Shown piece after piece: positions 5,580-10,532 of a stretch of 10,532 nucleotides of DNA. Each line of letters begins with the position of its first letter. Position 1 is the first letter of the stretch. Both the position numbers and the translations under genes were made by a program. This DNA comes from Sporosarcina sp. ANT_H38 (GTDB lineage: Bacteria; Bacillota; Bacilli; Bacillales_A; Planococcaceae): NCBI RefSeq assembly GCF_008369195.1, contig NZ_VOBC01000010.1, positions 1-10,532 on the forward strand. The letters run 5' to 3'. The notes beneath the pieces were generated by a model. That model was given only the letters and a program-made list of their open reading frames with translations. It had not been told where the DNA came from and ran no database searches.

Positions 5580-5630
5580 TGTCACGCTAGAGTGACAGCC
5601 AAAAACGCCGTTTGTCACTCTAGCGTGACA
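5580..5630. repeat. Paired 18-bp near-palindromes right of the large inverted repeat
   Basis: TGTCACGCTAGAGTGACA (5580-5597) and its exact reverse complement TGTCACTCTAGCGTGACA (5613-5630) start 33 bp apart. Each is itself a near-perfect palindrome around CTAG. They share the TGTCACGCTAG core and the spacing with the sites at 4684-4736, so four related sites bracket the inverted repeat. Confidence 0.75.
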
Positions 5631-5658
5631 ACTTTAATAAACTAATATCTCGCTTCTT

Positions 5659-5686
5659 TAATCCTGTTTGCTCCAGGATCAAACTC
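5659..5686 (-). other. 28-nt segment matching two conserved 16S rRNA stretches, in the rep 3' untranslated region
   Basis: Read on the minus strand, the segment begins GAGTTTGATCCTGG, identical to the universal start of bacterial 16S rRNA (the 27F primer region). It runs on as AGCAAACAGGATTA, identical to the conserved 780-790 region of 16S rRNA. The two overlap at GG and fold as ATCCTG/CAGGAT with a 7-base loop. It begins 12 bases after the rep stop codon. Origin or role unknown. Confidence 0.6.
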
Positions 5687-5697
5687 AATAAAAAATA

Positions 5698-6822
5698 TCA
5701 TTGGTCATTTTTAATTCCCAACTCATTCAGTAATTTTTGTCGCTCTTCTACAATATTAAGATCAATTTCTTTTTTAGCTTCCTTTGGTTCACTTCTATTC
5801 TTGAACCACTCGGGGAGTTTTTCAGCTCTCCCTGTTCTCCGTTGACTTGGTTTTAAATCAGCGAACGTAATAGTCAATCCAGCTTCATGAAACCCCCAGG
5901 CTTCCGTTATTTTCGCTTTTATGAATCCAAGTGGATTTGTCACTGTTTTTTCTTCATTCACATATCGAATCAACACACTTAATTCATTCTCGGCTCGATC
6001 ACCCCAAATAGCCAACGCTCCTTGATACATTTGAGCAAAATATGTTTGTTCGAAGCTATAGCCGTTCGCTAAATCGTTAAGACGGATACGTACGTCTTCA
6101 TTTTCGGGTGTTTGCTTTGGTAATTGGATCTCAATTTTCTTTTGTTTAATATGAGGACGGATTGAAAACTCTATTTTTTCAACCTTACGTCCCTTTTTAA
6201 TTTCCTCAAAAGTCACAATCAAGTCTGTTTTTTCGCTTATCTCTTCAACAGCCCTTTTTAAAACACGTTCTTTTAAGTGATTGTATTTTTCATAAGTCCC
6301 ATCTTCAACACCGATCATCCCTCTTAATAATTCAATTGAAAATGTACATTTCCCCACCTTTTCCCATTTATGCATTAGTTCGAACAAGTTTTTAGCATAA
6401 ATACTTTTCAAATTAAGCAAGTTGCTTAGTGTATAAGAATCAAAGTTTTTCCCAAGTTCCAATAAATACGGTTTTAATTTCTCGCTAATAGTTAATCTGA
6501 TTTCCCCCGACCCTGGCTCTATTTCAGCATCTGAAATCCATCCTGTAATTAAACATCCGCCATTATATCTAGGTATCTGGATTTCTTTCTTTCTTAAACC
6601 AGATAAAATCCCTCTAATTTGCGTGTAATGAGGCCGTCCCTTCAAATCAAGCATTTCATGAAAATCTTTAATTGATATTACATATTCTTTAAACTCTTTA
6701 TCCTCTTGTTGAATCATCGAAATCATTGTGACAATTAAATTTTTTTCTCGTGCCGTTAAGGGATCCATGTATCGGGCTTCAATCAGATCGTAGGATTGAG
6801 TAACCTTATAATTAGATTTCAT
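5698..6822 (-). CDS. Rep_3-family theta replication initiator
   Basis: A 374-residue initiator protein of the Rep_3 (RepB/RepE-like) superfamily, which binds iterons to open the origin and represses its own gene. The N-terminal winged helix spans about residues 20-90 (LTAREKNLIVTMISMIQQED, then SIKDFHEMLDLKG and YTQIRGILSGLRKKEIQI). The second spans about 125-245, with the family-typical LKSIYAKNLFELMHKW and FSIELLRGMIGV...Y...LKERVLKRAVEEI. The C-terminal ~130 residues (including NPLGFIKAKITEAWGF) are common to Bacillus homologues. I use the ATG at 6822, preceded by GAGGAGGAG (6827-6835); an in-frame start 70 codons upstream would cover the operator and has no support. Five iterons and an AT-rich stretch upstream complete the replicon. 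Gene and family are certain; no Rep subgroup is claimed. Confidence 0.95.
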   Translation of the reverse strand: MKSNYKVTQSYDLIEARYMDPLTAREKNLIVTMISMIQQEDKEFKEYVISIKDFHEMLDLKGRPHYTQIRGILSGLRKKEIQIPRYNGGCLITGWISDAEIEPGSGEIRLTISEKLKPYLLELGKNFDSYTLSNLLNLKSIYAKNLFELMHKWEKVGKCTFSIELLRGMIGVEDGTYEKYNHLKERVLKRAVEEISEKTDLIVTFEEIKKGRKVEKIEFSIRPHIKQKKIEIQLPKQTPENEDVRIRLNDLANGYSFEQTYFAQMYQGALAIWGDRAENELSVLIRYVNEEKTVTNPLGFIKAKITEAWGFHEAGLTITFADLKPSQRRTGRAEKLPEWFKNRSEPKEAKKEIDLNIVEERQKLLNELGIKNDQ

Positions 6823-6855
6823 AATTCTCCTCCTCTGAATTTCAATTGTGATTTG

Positions 6856-6886
6856 AATATACCACAAAGACAAATAATTGTGGTAT
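6856..6886 (-). promoter_or_regulatory. rep operator (inverted repeat) overlapping an extended -10 promoter
   Basis: ATACCACAA (6859-6867) and TTGTGGTAT (6878-6886) are perfect 9-bp inverted arms. Their core, TGTGG(T/C)AT, is that of the iterons. On the minus strand the arm at 6859-6867 contains TGGTATATT, an extended -10 (TATATT 6861-6856), about 20 bases before the ribosome site; no good -35 is visible. This fits Rep dimers repressing rep. A further TTGTGGTAT lies at 6952-6960. Confidence 0.65.
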
Positions 6887-6985
6887 TTATAACTAAATAA
6901 AAACTTATAAAGTGGGTAGAGTAAGCATTTTAATGACCTTAAATTAAATAGTTGTGGTATTTGTTCAGTTTCCGGATATAATTTT

Positions 6986-7002
6986 GAATCAAAAGTGTGG
7001 CA
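6986..7002 (+). repeat. Isolated sixth iteron in the rep leader region
   Basis: GAATCAAAAGTGTGGCA differs from the iteron consensus by one base and has the same orientation, but lies 138 bp from the main array, between it and rep. Confidence 0.7.
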
Positions 7003-7125
7003 TAATGGGCACGTCACTTTAAAATGTGCCATTTTAAACCGAAAAGAGTCTTGCTATATATCCAAAAACACTGCTAAATCAACGATAATGCATCCCAAGA
7101 AACTAAAGCCACTAGTTTTATTATC

Positions 7126-7245
7126 TTTTGTGGCATTTCGAATCAAAAATGTGGCACTTTGAATCAAAAATGTGGCATTCATGAATCAAAAATGTGGCAC
7201 TTTGAATCAAAAATGTGGCATTCACGAATCAAAAATGTGGCATTT
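7126..7245 (+). repeat. Iteron array of the replication origin
   Basis: Five copies of the 17-bp unit GAATCAAAAATGTGGCA start at 7140, 7161, 7183, 7204 and 7226, with alternating 21/22-bp spacing (about two helical turns). A partial copy (TTTTGTGGCATTTC) precedes them at 7126. All face the same way. They are the expected binding sites for monomers of the Rep_3 protein encoded next door. Confidence 0.93.
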
Positions 7246-7350
7246 GACACTTGTAAACCCAATCATACCAATGGTTTGAAGTGCCCTATAACAATAGTAA
7301 TAACATTAATAACAAAGTAATTAATAACAACAACAAACACGCGCGCGTGG
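7246..7350. other. Origin-proximal AT-rich stretch (candidate DNA-unwinding element) and CG/TGG tracts
   Basis: From 7290 to 7338 the sequence is almost entirely A/T with AATAAC-like units (CAATAGTAATAACATTAATA and onward). It is followed by ACGCGCGCGT (alternating CG, 7339-7348) and GGTGGTGGT. Adjacency to the iterons makes this the likely melting region. I found no clear DnaA box (TTATNCACA) here. Confidence 0.5.
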
Positions 7351-7784
7351 TGGTGGTCAAAAAATTGAGGAACATTGATTTCTCTTTTTCTATCAAAAAA
7401 ATCGAGACGAATTGTGTACACCCAAAACATAAAAGGTCGTTACTAGAAAAAAAGAGGACAAATCCTCAAAAAGGACATGTCCTACTCTCTCAGACTATCA
7501 AATATAGCCACAGAAACGCTCAGGATGCCCATAGACCGATGATAAACGGAAATAGGTGTATGTCTTTACCTCTTCTTTTACGGACGATTCTAGGCTATCT
7601 GTGAGCGTTTTTAGAAAACCGAAGAAAACAAGCGGAAATTGCGAAAGGGTTTTGCATAATTATTCGTTTAGACAGGCCTAGCGTTCACCAGAAAGCCCGT
7701 TAATTCAACGATGTATATTTAGTGCATAAAAAATAATGAGGTCGTTAGGAGAAGAACTGAGGGTTTGTAAGGGGTTGCTTGTCA
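7351..7784. other. Non-coding stretch downstream of the origin
   Basis: No frame here looks like a real gene. A GTG-started frame at 7281-7604 is low-complexity Asn-rich over the AT-rich part, has no ribosome site and overlaps the origin. Notable structure: AAACGCTCA (7514-7522) and TGAGCGTTT (7602-7610) are inverted 88 bp apart, with TAGCC and GGCTA nearby. A segment related to 1348-1380 lies at its right edge (7769-7801). Confidence 0.5.
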
Positions 7785-7922
7785 TTGGTAACTTCCGAGA
7801 ACAGGCCTTATGTGAACCTGGTGTGTATAGAGGATACAAAACCGTTCAGCGAGAGAATCGAGTTTCTTATTCAACTAACGGAGCATAATTTAGGGGGTAT
7901 ATTTAAAACAGAATGGAGGTAA
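7785..7922 (+). CDS. Possible small peptide (45 residues) upstream of the DUF2651-like gene
   Basis: A TTG-started frame of 45 residues (LVTSENRPYVNLVCIEDTKP, then FSERIEFLIQLTEHNLGGIF and KTEWR) sits 10 bases after AAGGGG (7769-7774). It ends at TAA 7920-7922 inside the next gene's ribosome site, 5 bases before that ATG, which would couple the two. The length is short and no family is recognised, so it may be fortuitous or a gene remnant. Confidence 0.25.
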   Translation: MVTSENRPYVNLVCIEDTKPFSERIEFLIQLTEHNLGGIFKTEWR

Positions 7923-7927
7923 TTTCA

Positions 7928-8197
7928 ATGTGGGAAATTCCACTATATTTAATTGTCGTGTCAATTTTAACGTTAGTTATTTCTTTAGTTAGCACAATAA
8001 AGCTCCAAAAGTATTTTATTGCACCGATAATTCTTTTTGTAGTCCTTAATATTCCAACAGTAGTAATTCCAATGTTTTATAATGTGGGTTGGAAAGCTAT
8101 CTTAGGTTGGGCAATCCTTTATACTTTAATTTCGTTATTAATTTCGTTTATCGTGTGGAGCATTAGAAAAAGGAAACACCTCCCAAAAAACGTCTAA
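7928..8197 (+). CDS. Small three-helix membrane protein, DUF2651-like (YbeF type)
   Basis: An 89-residue hydrophobic protein with three predicted membrane segments: about 4-23 (IPLYLIVVSILTLVISLVST), 32-54 (APIILFVVLNIPTVVIPMF) and 59-83 (ILGWAILYTLISLLISFIVW), ending in a basic RKRKHLPK tail likely to face the cytosol. The size, a helix-2 beginning with P-I-I, and the WAILYTLISLLIS pattern resemble DUF2651 proteins of Bacillus, whose function is unknown. The start is the ATG at 7928: the ATG at 7913 is part of the ribosome site itself (GGAGG 7915-7919). A CATAAT -10-like box lies at 7884-7889 without a clear -35. A terminator follows at 8283. Confidence 0.8.
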   Translation: MWEIPLYLIVVSILTLVISLVSTIKLQKYFIAPIILFVVLNIPTVVIPMFYNVGWKAILGWAILYTLISLLISFIVWSIRKRKHLPKNV

Positions 8198-8282
8198 TAA
8201 TTAGACAATTCACCATCGGATTTGTAATAAAGGGTTTGTAAAAAATTGTACTTAAAGTAAGGGGGCTTTAGTTTAAGAATCG

Positions 8283-8308
8283 GCTGCCTTTACAGGGCAG
8301 CTTTTCTT
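8283..8308 (+). terminator. Terminator after the DUF2651-like gene
   Basis: GCTGCC (8283-8288) and GGCAGC (8296-8301) form a 6-bp stem followed by TTTTCTT. It lies 85 bases past the stop on the same strand. Confidence 0.7.
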
Positions 8309-8360
8309 ATTGCGTAATGGAGGTAACTACTTCCATGAACGGGTGTTATGTCTACTAAAA

Positions 8361-8445
8361 GTGCATGCAGCATACATTCCCTAAAAACGTATCAGCCCTA
8401 TATCCTCAAAAAAAGTCCATCGACTAGACGTCGATGGACTTTTTG
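8361..8445 (-). terminator. Terminator of the carbonic anhydrase gene, within a repeat shared with 1403-1490
   Basis: GTCCATCGAC (8415-8424), loop TAGAC, GTCGATGGAC (8430-8439) is the same perfect stem as at 1457-1481, with one base changed in the loop. On the minus strand seven T follow, ~50 bases past the CA stop. The flank at 8361-8407 (CATACATTCCCTAA...ATCAGCCCTATATCC) is a diverged copy of 1403-1447. Confidence 0.85.
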
Positions 8446-8492
8446 ATTATTAACGATACGAGTTTGATTTGTTATTGTTTCAACAAATTTGT

Positions 8493-9332
8493 TTACACAC
8501 TAGGCTCAACTTCTACTTCACGGTCATTTAAAGGTTGAACTGGGCGATGATTGTCTTCAAAAATTTGACGGAATAAATCAATTTGTTCTTTAGACATTTC
8601 AATTGGCTGCTCCAAGACGATCCATTCAACTTCTTCTGAACATGGAGGAGTAGTTAAAGAACCTTCATAACGGAAAGTTTGCTTATTTTCTGGCAATAGG
8701 CCCATTAAATCGATTGCCTCGGTTACTTTTACATCATTAGTTGTTACTTCTTTAGGAAGGGCTTTCCATGATTGTTCTAAAACAGAGTTAGCCGCACCTT
8801 CTTTAATCATTAAACCGATAACGGCTAATTCATTACTCGCACTTTTATGTACAAGATGCAGTTCCATATCAAAATTCTGGCCGTTAAATTGGTGTTCGCT
8901 CGGAGTATGGAAATGGAATTGAGCTAACTTGTACTCTTCTCCGTCTACGACAATGGAATTATCTATTGCTGCTGGATTTCCTTGAATCGTATGGCCGTTG
9001 TTAGCTAAAGAAAAGTTTGTTGGGGCATAATTAAATTTCAGCTCCTCAACTTCGTCGTCTTTCTCTGTTTTTGCCGTCTCGATGTTAATCGGAGACTGTT
9101 CCTGTCCGTTCGTACAGACAGCGTTTGTAGGATCTAAATCCCCCCAATATTCCGGACCGGTTTCTCCTTCATAGGACCAGTGAGCTGGTTGAACCTCTGT
9201 TGTTTGCTTCTCTTCTTGAACCTTTTCTGGAGCCTTTTCTTCTTTCGGCACATCGGCCGTCTTAGAAGAACAAGCAGCTAGTGATAACAAAAGACAAGTC
9301 GACAAAATTGGATAAATAATTTTTTTCTTCAT
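8493..9332 (-). CDS. Lipoprotein alpha-class carbonic anhydrase
   Basis: A 279-residue zinc enzyme converting CO2 and water to bicarbonate and a proton, displayed outside the membrane. The N-terminus is a lipoprotein signal (KKKIIYPILSTCLLLSLAAC) with lipobox LAAC and Cys21, then an acidic/Lys-rich Gln linker (22-50). The catalytic domain contains QSPINIE, the proton-shuttle His in NNGHTI (His114), zinc ligands His140 and His142 in QFHFH and His159 in ELHLVH, the Glu of TPSEH, and Thr228 in LTTPPC. Cys73 and Cys231 match the usual disulfide pair. Nothing essential is missing. I start at ATG 9332, after AAGGGGA (9344-9350); the ATG at 9356 would include that site. It is a single-gene unit with its own terminator. 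It probably supplies bicarbonate or buffers surface pH; this physiological role is inferred. Confidence 0.95.
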   Translation of the reverse strand: MKKKIIYPILSTCLLLSLAACSSKTADVPKEEKAPEKVQEEKQTTEVQPAHWSYEGETGPEYWGDLDPTNAVCTNGQEQSPINIETAKTEKDDEVEELKFNYAPTNFSLANNGHTIQGNPAAIDNSIVVDGEEYKLAQFHFHTPSEHQFNGQNFDMELHLVHKSASNELAVIGLMIKEGAANSVLEQSWKALPKEVTTNDVKVTEAIDLMGLLPENKQTFRYEGSLTTPPCSEEVEWIVLEQPIEMSKEQIDLFRQIFEDNHRPVQPLNDREVEVEPSV

Positions 9333-9359
9333 TTTTTTGTAGGTCCCCTTTTTCATTAT

Positions 9360-9409
9360 AATCTATACTAATATAATATAGATTTTATAGTATACGTCAT
9401 TCGGTAAGA
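9360..9409 (-). promoter_or_regulatory. AT-rich promoter region of the carbonic anhydrase gene with an inverted repeat
   Basis: AATCTATA (9360-9367) and TATAGATT (9377-9384) are perfect 8-bp inverted arms. A weak sigma-A pair, TTTATA and TATACT with 16-bp spacing, lies just upstream on the minus strand. The repeat may be an operator in the leader. I cannot fix the start site. Confidence 0.35.
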
Positions 9410-9590
9410 ATATAAAAATTACTCCTTTTAATATTTTTTCTAAACACTCGCGCAATATCATTTTGCAGAAATAATTTAGTGACTTGAGATAGCCCCTTAA
9501 CGGCATACCTACGGTGGTGAGTACTGCCTATCGTAGGTGTTGGATTAAGCGGAACGGTAAAGAAAACCCTCTATAAAGAAATGTCCATAA
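9385..9590. other. Intergenic region without a gene
   Basis: No supported reading frame. It contains ACCTACG (9507-9513) and CGTAGGT (9532-9538) as 7-bp inverted arms around an 18-base loop, which could be a hairpin of unknown role. Confidence 0.4.
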
Positions 9591-9621
9591 ATAAACGTGG
9601 CTAATAAATAGCCACGTTTAT
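9591..9621 (-). terminator. Terminator of the DUF5342-like gene
   Basis: ATAAACGTGGCTA (9591-9603), loop ATAAA and TAGCCACGTTTAT (9609-9621) form a perfect 13-bp stem. It starts in the stop codon of the gene ending at 9621 and is followed on the minus strand by TTATGG. Confidence 0.75.
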
Positions 9622-9842
9622 CAGTGTAATAAACGGTTAATCATCAAATTGTGAACGTTAGCTTCAACGAAGTTAATGTCATCTTTTTCAATTTTATTAT
9701 GAGGTTGCGGTTGAAACCATTGAACTTCCTTATCATGAAAAATACCTCGGTAGTCTTTCCCCTCAATGTTTAGTTTAAATTGAAAACGTTCGTTAGCTTG
9801 GCCTTCAAACAATGGTGTCATAACCTCAATATTTTGTAGCAT
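9621..9842 (-). CDS. Small DUF5342-like protein
   Basis: A 73-residue soluble protein (MLQNIEVMTPLFEGQANERF...KDYRGIFHDKEVQWFQPQPH) with a predicted beta-rich middle and a C-terminal helix (NFVEANVHNLMINRLLH). The core ERF.F......YRGI.HD..V.WF.PQP resembles, from memory, the DUF5342 family of small Bacillus proteins of unknown function. The start is supported by AAAGGGGA 8 bases before the ATG at 9842. It stands alone, divergent from the resolvase, with a perfect hairpin terminator that overlaps its stop and two 13-bp direct repeats upstream. Confidence 0.75.
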   Translation of the reverse strand: MLQNIEVMTPLFEGQANERFQFKLNIEGKDYRGIFHDKEVQWFQPQPHNKIEKDDINFVEANVHNLMINRLLH

Positions 9843-9889
9843 AATGAAAATCCCCTTTCTTAGTTGGTTTTTTTAGTATTCCCTGAACT

Positions 9890-9924
9890 GTTTTGCTTAT
9901 GTTTTATTTCCGTTTTGCTTATGT
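9890..9924. repeat. Two 13-bp direct repeats upstream of the DUF5342-like gene
   Basis: GTTTTGCTTATGT occurs at 9890-9902 and 9912-9924, exactly 22 bp apart (two helical turns), between the DUF5342-like gene and the resolvase promoter. The same-face spacing suggests a regulator binding site for the DUF5342-like gene. Confidence 0.55.
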
Positions 9925-9997
9925 CCTTATATTAACTACCCAAAATTAAAGAGTTAGGTGAAGAAGATTAGAGTTTCATGAGAATAAAACAACAAAG

Positions 9998-10089
9998 GGT
10001 GCCATAACTTCTAAGTATTGACACCGTTTTCGAGATGCAGTAATATCAAGGGATCAATCGGTGTCATAACTAAGTATCATAAATAGACC
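9998..10089 (+). other. Candidate res site of the resolvase
   Basis: 9998-10025 is a 28-bp imperfect palindrome (GGTGCCATAACT ... GTATTGACACC), the length of a subsite I at which small serine resolvases cut. A second, related element starts GGTGTCATAACTAAGTAT at 10060 and ends ACC at 10089. Its left half is a near-repeat of 9998-10018 (GGTGCCATAACTTCTAAGTA). The element borders the resolvase gene and brackets its promoter, as in Tn3-type res regions. Subsite limits are my estimate. Confidence 0.6.
10018..10046 (+). promoter_or_regulatory. Resolvase promoter
   Basis: Consensus TTGACA (10018-10023), 17-bp spacer and TAATAT (10041-10046). The -35 lies in the palindrome of res subsite I and the start site falls before the second element, so resolvase binding should repress it. 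Confidence 0.75.
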
Positions 10090-10111
10090 GCAAAAAAAGG
10101 GGTAAATACAT

Positions 10112-10532
10112 ATGAAATATGGTTATGCTCGCGTAAGTACAGCGTCACAAGATTTAGAGTTACAGCTGCAGACATTGGAAAGTGCAGGGTGTAACAAAAT
10201 CTATTCCGAGAAATTCACTGGAACTAAAGCGGATCGTCCCCAATTTATAGAGTTACTTTCATTGTTGAAAAAAGGGGATACATTGGTAGTTACAAAGCTA
10301 GACCGTTTCGCAAGATCGGCAGAGGATGGGGTAAATCTAATCAAAGAATTGCTTTCAAAAGGAATCAAAGTTCACATATTAAATATGGGGCTTGTAGAGG
10401 ATACATCAATGGGCAGATTAATTTTAAGAATGTTATCAGCCATTGCGGAATTTGACAGGGATATGATCGTTGAACGATTAGCAGAGGGGAAAGCCATTGC
10501 GAAGCAGAATCCTGATTTCCGTGAAGGTAGAC
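10112..10532 (+). CDS. Serine resolvase (Tn3/gamma-delta type), 5' part; continues at position 1
   Basis: This is the N-terminal 140 residues of a 186-residue small serine recombinase; the rest is at 1-266 once the plasmid is circularised. Such enzymes act as dimers and tetramers on res sites to resolve plasmid multimers or cointegrates, forming a 5'-phosphoserine link to DNA. The catalytic set is visible: YARVS with Arg7 and nucleophile Ser9, Gln18, Arg42 in KADRP, and Arg65/Arg68 in KLDRFARS. The long dimerisation helix starts near Met100 ([18 protein letters not shown]). The ATG at 10112 is preceded by AAAGGGG at 10096-10102. A TTGACA promoter and a res-like site lie directly upstream, as expected for an autoregulated resolvase. 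Family assignment is firm. Whether it works as a resolvase or an invertase in vivo is inferred from the res-like site. Confidence 0.95.
   Translation, partial: MKYGYARVSTASQDLELQLQTLESAGCNKIYSEKFTGTKADRPQFIELLSLLKKGDTLVVTKLDRFARSAEDGVNLIKELLSKGIKVHILNMGLVEDTSMGRLILRMLSAIAEFDRDMIVERLAEGKAIAKQNPDFREGR

Noticed and set aside
4684..5630. Reading the large inverted repeat as a CRISPR array or an insertion sequence
   Set aside because: There are no regularly spaced spacers, no cas genes and no transposase frame; the arms are long and structured, not short terminal repeats.
6823..7032. 70-residue N-terminal extension of the Rep protein
   Set aside because: It would cover the inverted-repeat operator and promoter; the ATG at 6822 has a strong GAGGAGGAG site and matches where Rep_3 proteins begin.
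7281..7604. 107-residue plus-strand reading frame beside the iterons
   Set aside because: It starts with GTG without a ribosome site, is Asn-repeat low complexity over the AT-rich origin segment, and resembles no protein family.
9840..9900. Forespore-type (sigma-F/G-like) promoter, GGGAATACT with an upstream ACATA, before the DUF5342-like gene
   Set aside because: The spacing (14) is shorter than expected and the match could be chance; not listed as a feature.

Overview
The first 126 bases of the window (1-126) are repeated exactly as the last 126 (10407-10532), and the gene cut by the two ends reads through the junction without a break. The simplest reading is a complete circular plasmid of about 10,406 bp, linearised inside a serine-resolvase gene. 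The host looks like a low-GC, spore-forming Bacillaceae (Bacillus or a close relative). Evidence for this is strong GGAGG-type ribosome sites, GTG/TTG starts, a Spo0E-like sporulation phosphatase, a KtrB close to the Bacillus protein, DUF2651- and DUF5342-like small proteins, and a Rep_3 initiator with iterons.

Layout, starting at the resolvase. (1) 9998-10532 continuing into 1-746: a res-like site, a TTGACA promoter, the resolvase, and two tightly packed small genes in one operon. (2) 858-1055 (-): a Spo0E-like phosphatase starting at GTG. (3) 1488-2816 (-): a KtrB potassium-transporter subunit with its own promoter and a strong terminator; no KtrA partner is encoded. (4) 3012-3612 (-): a translationally coupled XRE regulator and four-helix membrane protein, with the promoter -35 inside a 19-bp perfect inverted repeat. 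(5) 3799-4383 (-): a MerR-headed, coiled-coil plasmid protein with 11-bp tandem repeats upstream. (6) 4500-5690: a non-coding region dominated by an ~800-bp imperfect inverted repeat. Both arms carry the same hairpins with compensatory changes, and the whole is bracketed by paired TGTCAC-CTAG sites. (7) 5698-6822 (-): the Rep_3 initiator, with an operator-overlapped promoter, five iterons (7140-7242) and an AT-rich stretch, i.e. the replication origin. (8) 7250-7927: mostly non-coding. (9) 7928-8197 (+): a small DUF2651-like membrane protein. (10) 8493-9332 (-): a lipoprotein alpha-carbonic anhydrase with all catalytic residues. (11) 9621-9842 (-): a DUF5342-like small protein.

The backbone (Rep, iterons, MerR-like protein, resolvase/res) provides replication, probable copy or partition control, and multimer resolution. 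The cargo points to cell-surface and ion/pH physiology (K+ uptake, CO2/bicarbonate conversion, small membrane proteins) plus interference with the sporulation phosphorelay. There is no antibiotic resistance gene, mobilisation relaxase or transposase. The most novel-looking part is the structured inverted repeat at 4753-5561 with its bracketing sites. A second curiosity is a 28-nt segment just after rep that joins two short stretches matching universally conserved 16S rRNA sequences.
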